A stretch of DNA of 64,000 nt from an uncultured Paracoccaceae bacterium (GTDB lineage Bacteria > Pseudomonadota > Alphaproteobacteria > Rhodobacterales > Rhodobacteraceae). The position numbers and the translations under genes were made by a program. The notes below the pieces were generated by a model. That model was not told the origin of the DNA. It did no database searches and was given only the letters and a program-made list of their open reading frames with translations. Shown piece after piece: positions 44,367 to 52,303 of this stretch. Within the stretch, counting starts at the first letter, position 1, and each line of letters begins with the position of its first letter. Location: positions 62,001 to 126,000 of the forward strand of contig CALMSR010000039.1 in the NCBI GenBank assembly GCA_937872465.1. The letters run 5' to 3'.

Positions 44367-46029
44367 TTATGCCGATTTCGACCGTGCCTTCGTGCAGGGG
44401 CGGGTGGCGGAGTTCCGCGACCAGGTGGAGCGGCGGATCGCCGGCTCGCTGACCGAGGAGGAGTTCCTGCCGCTCCGGTTGAGGAACGGGCTCTATCTCC
44501 AGCTGCACGCCTATATGTACCGGATCGCGATCCCCTACGGGACGCTGAATTCGCGCAAGCTGCGGCAGCTGGCGATGATCTCGGAGCGGTGGGACCGGGG
44601 CTACGGGCATTTCACCACCCGGACCAACATCCAGTTCAACTGGCCGAAGCTGCGCGACGTGCCGGACATGATGGCGGCGCTGGCCGAGGTCGGGATGCAT
44701 TCGATCCAGACCAGCGGCAATTGCGTGCGCAACGTGACCGCCGATCACTTCGCCGGGGCCGCGGCGGACGAGATCGAGGATCCGCGCGCCACGGCGGAGC
44801 TGCTGCGGCAGTGGTCGACCGACCATCCGGAATTCGCCTGGCTGCCGCGCAAGTTCAAGATCGGGATCACCGCGGCGCCGCATGACCGGGCCGCGACCAA
44901 GACGCATGACATCGCGCTCAGGATCGTGCGCGATGCCGAAGGGGCCGTCGGATACGAGGTCAGCGTCGGCGGCGGGCTCGGACGGACGCCGATGATCGCC
45001 AAGACGGTGCGGGAGTTCCTGCCGAAGGCGGAGCTCCTGCCCTATATCGAGGCGATCCTCGAGGTCTACAACCTCGCCGGGCGCCGCGACAACAAGCACA
45101 AGGCACGGCTGAAGATCCTCGTGCACGAGATCGGGATCGACGAGGTGCGGGCGCGTGTCGAGGCGGTGTTCGAGGAGCGGCTGGCGGCGTTCCGGGGGGT
45201 GAACCCCGGCCTGCTCGCCGAGATCGAGGCGGCCTTCGCGCCGCCGGCCTTCGTGGCGCTGCCGACGGAGGACTACGCCCGGGCCCATGCCGAGGATCCG
45301 GTGTTCCGGTCCTGGGTGGACGTGAACTGCGTGGCGCATCGGCGCGACGATTATGCGATCGCGACCATCTCGCTGAAGCCGATCGGCGGCACGCCGGGCG
45401 ACGCGACGGCGGCGCAGATGCGGCTGGTGGCGGATCTGGCCGAGGCCTATGCCCATGACGAGGTGCGGGTGAGCCACGAGCAGAACCTGGTGCTGCCGCA
45501 TGTGCCCCGGGCGCATCTGCCGGCGGTGCACGCGGCGCTGCGGGAGGCGGGGCTCGCCACGGCGAATGTCGGGCTCGTGTCGGACATCATCGCCTGCCCG
45601 GGCATGGATTATTGCTCGCTGGCGACCGCGCGGTCGATCCCGATCGCGCAGCAGATCGCCGAGACCTTCGCCGACCTCGACGCGCAGCGCGACATCGGGC
45701 CGCTGAAGATCAAGGTGTCGGGCTGCATCAACGCCTGCGGGCATCATCACGTCGGGCATATCGGCATTCTCGGGCTCGATCGCGCCGGAGTGGAGAACTA
45801 CCAGATCACGCTCGGCGGCGATGCTGCCGAGGCTGCGGCGATCGGCGAGCGGGCGGGGCCGGGTTTTGCCTATGACGAGATCGTGCCGGCGGTGGAGCGG
45901 CTGATCGAGGCCTATCTCGACCATCGGCTCGAGCCGGGCGAGAGCTTCCTCGAGGCCTATCGCCGGCTCGGCGCGGCACCGTTCAAGGCGGCGCTCTATC
46001 CGCCGGAGGAACGCTCCGATGCTGCTTGA
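44359..46029 (+). CDS. Sulfite/nitrite reductase hemoprotein subunit (siroheme, 4Fe-4S)
   Basis: This 556-residue protein has the duplicated ferredoxin-dependent reductase architecture. The siroheme/cluster ligands are ACPGMDYCSLA (Cys-x5-Cys) and SGCINACGHHH (Cys-x3-Cys). It reduces sulfite to sulfide (or nitrite to ammonia). The neighbours cysH and DUF934 indicate sulfite. It overlaps DUF2849 by 8 nt at the start and cysH by 11 nt at the end. Confidence 0.92.
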   Translation: MYDYADFDRAFVQGRVAEFRDQVERRIAGSLTEEEFLPLRLRNGLYLQLHAYMYRIAIPYGTLNSRKLRQLAMISERWDRGYGHFTTRTNIQFNWPKLRDVPDMMAALAEVGMHSIQTSGNCVRNVTADHFAGAAADEIEDPRATAELLRQWSTDHPEFAWLPRKFKIGITAAPHDRAATKTHDIALRIVRDAEGAVGYEVSVGGGLGRTPMIAKTVREFLPKAELLPYIEAILEVYNLAGRRDNKHKARLKILVHEIGIDEVRARVEAVFEERLAAFRGVNPGLLAEIEAAFAPPAFVALPTEDYARAHAEDPVFRSWVDVNCVAHRRDDYAIATISLKPIGGTPGDATAAQMRLVADLAEAYAHDEVRVSHEQNLVLPHVPRAHLPAVHAALREAGLATANVGLVSDIIACPGMDYCSLATARSIPIAQQIAETFADLDAQRDIGPLKIKVSGCINACGHHHVGHIGILGLDRAGVENYQITLGGDAAEAAAIGERAGPGFAYDEIVPAVERLIEAYLDHRLEPGESFLEAYRRLGAAPFKAALYPPEERSDAA

Positions 46030-46759
46030 TCGCGACCGGACCCTCAGCGGGCTGCCGCTCGACCGGGTCGATGCGCTGCGCCTGACCTATGCCGGCGCGT
46101 CGGCCGAGGACGTGCTCGCCGGCGTGCATGCGGAATTCCCAGGCGAGGTGGCGCTGGTCTCGTCCTTCGGCGCCGAGGCGGCGGTGCTGCTGCACATGGT
46201 CGCCCGGCTCGACCCGGACCTCCCGGTGCTGATGGTCGACACGCTGATGCTCTTCGAGGAGACGCTGGCCTATCAGCGCGAATTGTCCGAGGTTCTCGGC
46301 CTGCGCAACGTGCAGCATCTCCGGCCCGAGGCCGAGGATCTGGCGGCGCTCGATCCCGACGGCACGCTGCATCGGCGCGACCCGGACGCCTGCTGCGTCC
46401 TGCGCAAGGTGGCCCCCCTCGACCGGGCGCTGCGGCACTGGCCGGTGGTGCTCTCGGGGCGCAAGCGCTTCCAGTCGGCGACCCGGGCCTCGCTCGAGAT
46501 CTTCGAGGCCGATGGCGACCGGCTGCGGGTCAATCCGCTGGCGCATTGGAGCGCCACCGATATCCGCACCTATATGGATCGCCATGCGCTGCCGCGGCAT
46601 CCCCTGGTGGCGAAGGGCTTCCCCTCCATCGGCTGCGCGCCCTGCACGACGCGGGTGGCGCCCGGAGAGGACATGCGGGCGGGCCGCTGGCGCGGCACCG
46701 GCAAGAGCGAATGCGGCATTCATTTCGGCGCGGACGGACGGATCCTGCGGGCGAGCTAG
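46019..46759 (+). CDS. cysH: Assimilatory adenylylsulfate (APS) reductase, thioredoxin-dependent
   Basis: The 246-residue enzyme keeps SSFGAEAAVLLHM (nucleotide-binding) and, importantly, two cysteine pairs, Cys125-Cys126 in ACCVLRK and Cys206-Cys209 in CAPCTTR. These bind a 4Fe-4S cluster and mark the APS-type, not the PAPS-type reductase. The redox-active Cys is in KSECGIHF (Cys232). It reduces activated sulfate to sulfite, the substrate of the upstream reductase. DUF934 follows 17 bp later. Confidence 0.92.
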   Translation: MLLDRDRTLSGLPLDRVDALRLTYAGASAEDVLAGVHAEFPGEVALVSSFGAEAAVLLHMVARLDPDLPVLMVDTLMLFEETLAYQRELSEVLGLRNVQHLRPEAEDLAALDPDGTLHRRDPDACCVLRKVAPLDRALRHWPVVLSGRKRFQSATRASLEIFEADGDRLRVNPLAHWSATDIRTYMDRHALPRHPLVAKGFPSIGCAPCTTRVAPGEDMRAGRWRGTGKSECGIHFGADGRILRAS

Positions 46760-46776
46760 GCTGAGGAGCGGTTGCG

Positions 46777-47196
46777 ATGGCGATTCTCGTGACGAAAGAG
46801 GGCTTCGCGCCCGACGACTGGGCCGAGGGAAGCATCCTGCCCTTCGACGTCCTCTGGACCGGGCAGGATCTGCCCGAGGAGGGCCTCGCGGTGGAATTCC
46901 CGAACGATCGCGACGCGGCGGATCTGAGGCCCTGGCTCGCGCGGCTCGAACTGATTCGCGTCGCCTTCCCGGCGATGGCGGACGGGCGCGGCTTCTCGAT
47001 CGCGCGCCGGTTGCGCGCCATGGGCTATGCCGGGCGCCTGCGCGCGGCGGGTCCGCTGATCGCCGATCAGTTCCGGGCCGCCCAGCGGGTCGGTTTCGAC
47101 GAGATCGAGCTGCCCGAGAGCGTGGCCGGCCGCCAGCCCGAGGAGCAGTGGCGCCCGCGGCCGAGCCTGTCGTATCAGGATCGCCTCGCGGGCTGA
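46777..47196 (+). CDS. DUF934 domain protein
   Basis: This protein has 139 residues. The central FSIARRLRAMGYAGRLRAAG and later DQFRAAQRVGFDEIEL segments fit DUF934, which is regularly encoded with sulfite reductase and cysH; it is thought to act in sulfite reduction, possibly as an electron-transfer partner or assembly factor. It closes the operon begun at 44052. Confidence 0.88.
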   Translation: MAILVTKEGFAPDDWAEGSILPFDVLWTGQDLPEEGLAVEFPNDRDAADLRPWLARLELIRVAFPAMADGRGFSIARRLRAMGYAGRLRAAGPLIADQFRAAQRVGFDEIELPESVAGRQPEEQWRPRPSLSYQDRLAG

Positions 47197-47286
47197 GGCG
47201 GCCCCTGCGCATTGCGCGTGCGGTTTCAAATCGTCGCACGATTCTGCTAAGGCAGGCGCCGGTGCGGGTCAGGCGCGGGCGGACGG

Positions 47287-47928
47287 GTGCGATTGAACGG
47301 CGGTCTCTGGAAAGCCGGTAGCCTTCTCTGCGCGCTGCTGCTCCTGCTCCTGGCCAACCCCGCGGCGGCCTGGGATCCCCGCTCGCTCCTCGCGCCCTGC
47401 CGCGGAGATTGCGGCGCCTCGATCTATGGCGGCTGGTATGTCGAGAATTCGATGGGGCAGGTGCTCGTCACTGCTCCCGAGGCGCCGCTGACCTGGAACT
47501 ACCAGAGCGACGACCACATCATCGCCACGGCGATCTCGCGCCGCACGGGGCGGCTGTGGAAATTCGACGTCGAGCCGGAGATCGGCATCGCCCATCGCTA
47601 CGGACGGCAATCCGCCACGGAACTCTGGGGGGCCTTCTTCTTCCGCTACCATTTTCCCTGGAAGGCGCCGTTGCTGATGTCGGTCGCCGTCTCCACCGGC
47701 ATCAACTGGGCGAACCAGATCACCGATGTGGAGCAGGACCGTGCCAATGACGACAAGGGCAGCCAAGTGATGCATTTCTTCGCCCCCGAATTCACCTTCG
47801 CGCTGCCGTCGCGGCCGAATGTCGAGCTGATGTTGCGCTTCCACCACCGTTCGGGGGTCTTCGGCCTCGTCAGCGATGCCTTCGGCGGGGCGCAATACGG
47901 CACGGTCGGCGTGCGGGTCCGTTTCTGA
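47287..47928 (+). CDS. Lipid A deacylase (PagL)-like outer-membrane protein
   Basis: The GTG at 47287 gives 213 residues. MRLNGGLWKAGSLLCALLLL is a signal peptide with a cleavage region NPAAA; the mature part forms beta strands and ends in Phe (GTVGVRVRF), a barrel signature. The segment LRFHHRSGVFG contains the His-x-Ser arrangement of PagL 3-O-deacylases, so it may trim lipid A acyl chains. Similarity is limited to this motif and overall shape. An inverted repeat CGTGCG/CGCACG lies at 47217-47240 upstream. Confidence 0.68.
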   Translation: MRLNGGLWKAGSLLCALLLLLLANPAAAWDPRSLLAPCRGDCGASIYGGWYVENSMGQVLVTAPEAPLTWNYQSDDHIIATAISRRTGRLWKFDVEPEIGIAHRYGRQSATELWGAFFFRYHFPWKAPLLMSVAVSTGINWANQITDVEQDRANDDKGSQVMHFFAPEFTFALPSRPNVELMLRFHHRSGVFGLVSDAFGGAQYGTVGVRVRF

Positions 47929-48025
47929 CCCTCCGGGGGATTGCGCGCGGGAGCGGCGGCGCCTAAGGGTCGCGCGCCGCGGCCGCGGCCAAGTCTCCGC
48001 CACCTTGCCAAAACGGAAAACGCTC

Positions 48026-48646
48026 ATGCCCCGCCATCTCCTGCCCGGCGTCCTCGCCATGGCCGCGATCGTCGTCGCCTCCAACATCCTCGTGCAGTTC
48101 CTGTTCGGGGACTGGCTGACCTGGGGCGCCTTCACCTATCCCTTCGCCTTTCTGGTCACCGACCTGACGAACCGGCTCTACGGGCCGGCGGCGGCGCGCC
48201 GGGTGGTCCTGGCGGGCTTCGTCACCGGGCTTGCCTGCAGCCTGATCGGCACGCAGATCGAAGGCGCCTTCGGGCCCCTGGTCAGCATCCGCGTGGCGCT
48301 CGGCTCGGGGCTCGCCTTCCTCAGCGCGCAGCTGATCGACGTGGCGGTCTTCGACCGGCTGCGCGCGGGAAACTGGTGGCGTGCGCCGCTGGTCTCGAGC
48401 GTCGTCGGCGGGGTGGTCGATACCGGTCTCTTCTTCGCCATCGCCTTCTCGGCCCGGCTCGCCTGGATCGCGCCGCAGGTCGATGTCGCCTGGGCCAACG
48501 AGGCCCTGCCGATCCTCGGGCACGGGCCCGTCGCACCGCTCTGGGTCAGCCTCGCGATCGCCGATTTCACGGTGAAGCTCGCCATCGCCGCCGTGGCGCT
48601 GGTGCCCTTCCGGATCGTGCTGCGGCGCCTGGCGCGCGGGGTCTGA
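48026..48646 (+). CDS. Queuosine precursor transporter (VUT family, YhhQ-like)
   Basis: The protein has 206 residues with about six membrane helices and the VUT pattern (PFAFLVTDLTNRLYG, SALIDVAVF-like, IADFTVKLAIA). Family members import preQ0/preQ1 for tRNA queuosine synthesis. No riboswitch that I can recognise precedes it. It precedes the RNA element at 48.7 kb. Confidence 0.87.
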   Translation: MPRHLLPGVLAMAAIVVASNILVQFLFGDWLTWGAFTYPFAFLVTDLTNRLYGPAAARRVVLAGFVTGLACSLIGTQIEGAFGPLVSIRVALGSGLAFLSAQLIDVAVFDRLRAGNWWRAPLVSSVVGGVVDTGLFFAIAFSARLAWIAPQVDVAWANEALPILGHGPVAPLWVSLAIADFTVKLAIAAVALVPFRIVLRRLARGV

Positions 48647-48649
48647 AAT

Positions 48650-48880
48650 TTCGGCTTGCTTTTCGCCACGGTGGTGGCACGATCGGGGCAACCGAAACCA
48701 GTGAAAGGAGGTGATCCAATGTCGAGTGAGACTTTGGAGCGTTTGGACGGGTCAGTGCGGGGAGGTACCGCCTGAGGGGCAGCCCCCTCGGTCAGGAACC
48801 GACACGCCGGGCTCGGCCCATCCGGCCAGCCTCCAAGCTCATGAATCGAGGGGTCGCAGCCGATGCGGCCCCTCACGCTT
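48650..48880 (+). ncRNA. Probable structured small RNA containing a short ORF, with terminator
   Basis: A promoter-like TTGCTT (48656-48661) and CACGAT (48678-48683) with 16-bp spacing is followed by AAAGGAGGTGATCCA (48704-48718), a 15-nt complement of the conserved 16S rRNA 3' end, then an 18-codon ORF. TTTGGAG (48733-48739) can pair with CTCCAAG (48831-48837), enclosing hairpins at 48772-48791 (stem CTGAGGGG/CCCCTCGG, containing the ORF stop) and 48806-48826 (GCCGG/CCGGC). A terminator-like hairpin spans 48848-48874 (11 bp, GAGGGGTCGCA/TGCGGCCCCTC). No gene follows on the same strand for 1.6 kb, so it acts on its own, not as a leader. Function unknown. Confidence 0.65.
48719..48775 (+). CDS. 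18-codon ORF with an extreme Shine-Dalgarno sequence
   Basis: The peptide would be MSSETLERLDGSVRGGTA. Its ATG follows directly after AAAGGAGGTGATCCA, so the Shine-Dalgarno core AGGAGG is 7 bp upstream but base pairing can continue right up to the start codon. The TGA lies inside the stem of the first hairpin, so a translating ribosome would unfold it. This looks like a regulatory ORF; the peptide has no known role. Confidence 0.5.
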   Translation: MSSETLERLDGSVRGGTA

Positions 48881-49060
48881 TCCGGCAACAGGTCCGCCGG
48901 GGATCAGGGAAACCGATGCGCGCGCGGACCGGGCGTCGGGTCAGCCGGAGTCATTGGCACGATGCCGGCTCGGATTGTGCCCTTGATCGTCGCGGCAGCC
49001 GCTTCGCTCCGCCGAACCCCGCCTGAACGATCGGCAGCGCCCAGTCTGGGACCTTGCGCG

Positions 49061-49417
49061 TCATCGGGGGTGTTCATCGAGATAGGTCTTCAGCGCCACC
49101 GCGTTGTTATGCGCCTCGTCCTTGGCCGCGTAGATCAAGGTGACCGGGCCTTTCGAGACTCGGGCGCGCAGCAACGCGACGGCGTCGGGCATGCCGTCGA
49201 GTTCCCGCCGGTAGCGCTCGCAGAAGGCTTCCCATCGGGCCGGATCGTGCCCGAACCAGTGGCGCAGCTCCTCGCTCGGCGCGATGTCCCGCATCCAGTC
49301 CGCCAGGCGCAGCCGATCCCGCGACATGCCGCGCGGCCATAGGCGGTCGACGAGGATGCGCGCGCCATCGGAAACCCGCGCGGCGCGGTAGGCGCGCTTC
49401 ACGCGGATTTCGGCCAT
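49061..49417 (-). CDS. DUF488 domain protein
   Basis: The 118-residue protein has the DUF488 core: VKRAYRAARVSDGARILVDRLWPRGMSRDRL, WFGHDPARWEAFCERYRREL and LIYAAKDEAHNNAVALK. These proteins are common and still of unknown function; some occur near heme or nitrosative-stress genes. It is followed upstream by the truncated hemoglobin gene on the same strand. Confidence 0.9.
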   Translation of the reverse strand: MAEIRVKRAYRAARVSDGARILVDRLWPRGMSRDRLRLADWMRDIAPSEELRHWFGHDPARWEAFCERYRRELDGMPDAVALLRARVSKGPVTLIYAAKDEAHNNAVALKTYLDEHPR

Positions 49418-49487
49418 CGCGCCTCCACCTGCTGACGGGCCATGGCCACCGGAGCGGCGTACCCGGGAGCACGGCCGGAACCGTCTT

Positions 49488-49970
49488 TCATGCCGTTCTC
49501 GGGGTAGTCAGGACCGGCGGTCCGCCACCCGCCCCGGGAAACCGCTCGAACATGGCCATCTGCAGGCTCGCGGCGATGCGCTCCGCCCGCACCATGAAAT
49601 AATCGACCGCATCCGCGCTCGGCGCCGTCTGGCCCAGGGTTTCGCGGAAGAGGGCGAGCCAGCGCCCGAAATGCGCGGCGGTGATGCCATGAAGCCGTTG
49701 GTGCACCGGCACCGGACGGCCGGAATATTCCCCCGCATTCAGGGCGACCGAGTTCCAGAAGGCCTTCATCCGGGCCAGATGCGGCTCCCATTGGTCGCGG
49801 ATCGCCGCCTCGAAGATCGGGCCGAGCATCGCATCCGTCCTGACGCGGGCATAGAAGCAATCCACCAGGCGGGCGATATAGGCCTCGTCGATGCCGATCG
49901 CCGCGGCCTTCGCCCGGATCTCCGCGCGCCTTTCCTCGGCAAGGGATCGCACCGACGGCGCCGCGGTCAT
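49488..49970 (-). CDS. Group III truncated hemoglobin
   Basis: The 160-residue protein has a 2-over-2 globin core with VDCFYARVRTDAMLGPIFE (B/E region), WEPHLARMKAFWNSVAL, and the proximal His in AAHFGRWLALF. Group III globins bind oxygen and NO. The ATG at 49970 overlaps the stop of nsrR (ATGA), so it is in an operon with an NO-responsive regulator and probably detoxifies NO. Confidence 0.9.
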   Translation of the reverse strand: MTAAPSVRSLAEERRAEIRAKAAAIGIDEAYIARLVDCFYARVRTDAMLGPIFEAAIRDQWEPHLARMKAFWNSVALNAGEYSGRPVPVHQRLHGITAAHFGRWLALFRETLGQTAPSADAVDYFMVRAERIAASLQMAMFERFPGAGGGPPVLTTPRTA

Positions 49971-50404
49971 GCCGCCTCTCCAAGCAGGAGCGCCAGCGCG
50001 CCGTTGTCTTCGACGAGTTCCGCGATGGTGACGCCGTCCAATACCGCCAGATATGCGCCCATCGCCCTGGAGAGGGCCCCCTTCAGGCGGCAGCAGGAGG
50101 TGATCAGGCAATTCCCGCCCGAGGCCCGCAGGCATTCGACGGGCGCGAGATCGCCTTCCATCCGGCGCAGGACATCGCCGACCCGGATCGTCGTGCCGTC
50201 GCCCGCCAGCCGCAATCCGCCGCTGCGCCCGCGCAGGGTCTCCACGAACCCGGCCCTGCCGAGCAGGTGGACCACCTTCGTCAGATGCGCCTGGGAGATG
50301 TCGAAACGATCGGCGATTTCGGCGATGGTGCTCAGGCGCCCCCGGTTCGAGGCCAGGAACATCAGCACGCGAAGGGAATAGTCGGTCCGCTTGTCGAGAT
50401 GCAT
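49967..50404 (-). CDS. nsrR: Rrf2 family NO-responsive regulator (NsrR)
   Basis: The regulator has 145 residues. The HTH is at about residues 28-50 (AEIADRFDISQAHLTKVV). Three conserved Fe-S cysteines are present at residues 91, 99 and 104/105 (ECLRASGGNCLITSCC), as in NsrR. The cluster reacts with NO and releases DNA. An NsrR-like half-site lies 17 bp upstream of the start, so autoregulation of the operon with the globin is likely. Confidence 0.9.
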   Translation of the reverse strand: MHLDKRTDYSLRVLMFLASNRGRLSTIAEIADRFDISQAHLTKVVHLLGRAGFVETLRGRSGGLRLAGDGTTIRVGDVLRRMEGDLAPVECLRASGGNCLITSCCRLKGALSRAMGAYLAVLDGVTIAELVEDNGALALLLGEAA

Positions 50405-50419
50405 GCCAGCTTCCCCTGT

Positions 50420-50444
50420 AAAGATGTATTGAGTATACCGCTTT
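50420..50444 (-). promoter_or_regulatory. NsrR-type binding site
   Basis: The sequence AAGATGTATT at 50421-50430 matches the NsrR half-site consensus AAGATGYATT; the second half (AAGCGGTATA on the other strand) is a weaker copy. It lies between nsrR and the divergent MOSC gene, within an AT-richer stretch. Confidence 0.7.
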
Positions 50445-50501
50445 TCAGCGGAGCCGCAAGCTTGGGGACGGGAGGGCGTGCTCGGTCGGATGGGGACGGC
50501 G

Positions 50502-51188
50502 ATGAACTGGAAGATAGACGCAGTGCGGCTCGGCCGCATCGCCCCGCTCGGTCCGGCGGGTGTGCCGAGTGGCATCGACAAGCAGCCCGCCACCGGCCCG
50601 GTGGCCCTGACCGGGACCGGGCTGGAAGGCGACGAGCATGGCGACACGCGCCATCACGGCGGAACCGAGAAGGCGGTGCATCTCTATCCGCAGGACCATT
50701 ACGCCGACTGGCGAAGTGAACTGCCCGGACTCGCGGAGCGCTTCGTCGCCGGCGGCTTCGGGGAGAATCTCGTGGTCGGCGGCATCACCGAGGCCGATGT
50801 CTGCATCGGCGATCTGTTCCGGGCCGGATCCGCGCTGGTCGAGCTCAGCCAGGGCCGGCAGCCCTGCTGGCGGCTCAACCTCCGGTTCGGGCTTGGCGAC
50901 ATGGCGCGCCGGGTTCAGGACAGCGGGCGCACCGGCTGGTACTTCCGGGTGATCGAGCCGGGGGAGATCGCGGCCGGGGCGGATCTGGCATTGGTGCGGC
51001 GACCGCATCCGTCCTGGACCCTGGCGCGGGTGCATCGCCTGCTCTACCGGGAAACCCTGGACCTGGAGGCCCTGGCCGAGTTTGCGCTATTGCCCAGCCT
51101 GTCGCCCTCGTGGCAGGAACTGGCGCGACGGCGACTGGAGCGGCGGTCGGTCGAATCCTGGGACAGGCGCGTCACGACACCGGAATGA
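50502..51188 (+). CDS. MOSC domain protein (YiiM-like)
   Basis: The protein has 228 residues counted from the ATG at 50502 (MNWKIDAVRLGRIAP). The MOSC domain includes GDEHGDTRHHGGTEKAVH, GGFGENLVVGG and the conserved Cys in GRQPCWRLN, which carries sulfur in related proteins. The C-terminal three-helix part is of YiiM type. Such proteins handle molybdenum cofactor sulfur or reduce N-hydroxylated compounds. The NsrR-like site in the divergent gap may influence it too. Confidence 0.85.
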   Translation: MNWKIDAVRLGRIAPLGPAGVPSGIDKQPATGPVALTGTGLEGDEHGDTRHHGGTEKAVHLYPQDHYADWRSELPGLAERFVAGGFGENLVVGGITEADVCIGDLFRAGSALVELSQGRQPCWRLNLRFGLGDMARRVQDSGRTGWYFRVIEPGEIAAGADLALVRRPHPSWTLARVHRLLYRETLDLEALAEFALLPSLSPSWQELARRRLERRSVESWDRRVTTPE

Positions 51189-51228
51189 GGCGCGGCGCGA
51201 CGGGTTCGGCGCCAGAAAGGACCGTCCG

Positions 51229-52068
51229 ATGGCGCCGACGATCATCTCCATCCAGAGCCAGGTCGTCGTGGGGCATGTGGGCAACAGCGCGGCGGCCTTC
51301 CCGATGCGCGCGCTCGGGGTCGATGTGGCGGAAGTGCCGACGACGCTCCTGAGCAATCACCCGCATTATCCCACCACCCGGGGCCGCGTGCTCGAGCCGT
51401 CGCTGGTCGCCGACCTGCTGCGCGGCGTCGAGGAGCGCGGCCTGTGCGAGCGTGCTTCCATCGTGGTGAGCGGATACCTCGGCTCCGTGGAAATCGCCGA
51501 GGAGGTCGCGGCATTCGTCGTCCGGGCGCGGCGGGCCAATCCGCGGCTGCTCTATCTCTGCGACCCGGTGATGGGCGACAGCGACATCGGCTTCTTCGTG
51601 CCCGCCGAGCTGCAGGCCGCCTTCGCCGAGCGGCTGGTGCCGCTCGCGGATCTGGCGACGCCCAACGCCTTCGAGCTCGCGGCATTGGCCGGAGCCCCGG
51701 TCTCCACCCCCGGCGAGGCGGCGGCGGCGGCGGCCCGGATCGCGCCGCCTGGCGTGATCGTCACGGGCCTCGCCGCGGGCGAGCGCTCGGTCTGCACGCT
51801 CCTGGCCGAGGGCGGCGGCCTCTGGACGGTCACCACCCCGCGCATCGAAGCGCGGCCGGCGGGGACGGGCGATCTCTTCGCGGGCCTGTTCGCGGCGCGG
51901 TTGGCGAAGGGCGCGGCGGCGGTTCCGGCGATGGAAGCCGCCGTCGCCGGAACCTTCGGGGCCCTGAAGCTCACGGCCGCCGCGACCTGGGAGGAGATGC
52001 CGATCGTCCCCAATATCGCGGCGATCCTCGAGCCGGGCGAGAGGTTTCCTGCGGTCAAGCTCGTCTGA
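51229..52068 (+). CDS. pdxY: Pyridoxal kinase
   Basis: This PfkB-fold kinase of 279 residues phosphorylates pyridoxal to PLP. SQVVVGHVGNSAAAFPMRALG at the N-terminus, YLCDPVMGD, TPNAFELAALAG and the catalytic GTGDLFAGLF (with the Asp base) are typical of PdxY. It begins 40 bp after the MOSC gene. Relevant users of PLP nearby include the aminotransferase and YggS, but they are not linked by an operon. Confidence 0.92.
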   Translation: MAPTIISIQSQVVVGHVGNSAAAFPMRALGVDVAEVPTTLLSNHPHYPTTRGRVLEPSLVADLLRGVEERGLCERASIVVSGYLGSVEIAEEVAAFVVRARRANPRLLYLCDPVMGDSDIGFFVPAELQAAFAERLVPLADLATPNAFELAALAGAPVSTPGEAAAAAARIAPPGVIVTGLAAGERSVCTLLAEGGGLWTVTTPRIEARPAGTGDLFAGLFAARLAKGAAAVPAMEAAVAGTFGALKLTAAATWEEMPIVPNIAAILEPGERFPAVKLV

Positions 52069-52303
52069 AACGTCCTGCGCCCGGTCGGCTCGGCGTGGCG
52101 GCCTGGGCGTCCCGCAGCGGGGCGCTACGTAACAAGCTGGTATTACACAATATTTCCAGGTGTGGGCTGGGTGTCGTCCGATCCATCCGACCGGAGCACG
52201 TGAGCGTGGAGGTCGAGGGGGATCGGATTTGTCACCTGCCAAATCCGCGGGGAGAAGGCGGCGCCTGTGCGAAGCCATAACCCGACGATGGAACGAGGCC
52301 GCT

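Noticed and set aside
48711..48986. Open frame of 91 codons across the structured RNA
   Set aside because: Its GTG lies inside the Shine-Dalgarno match and the frame runs through the hairpins and terminator; the 18-codon ORF fits the signals better.
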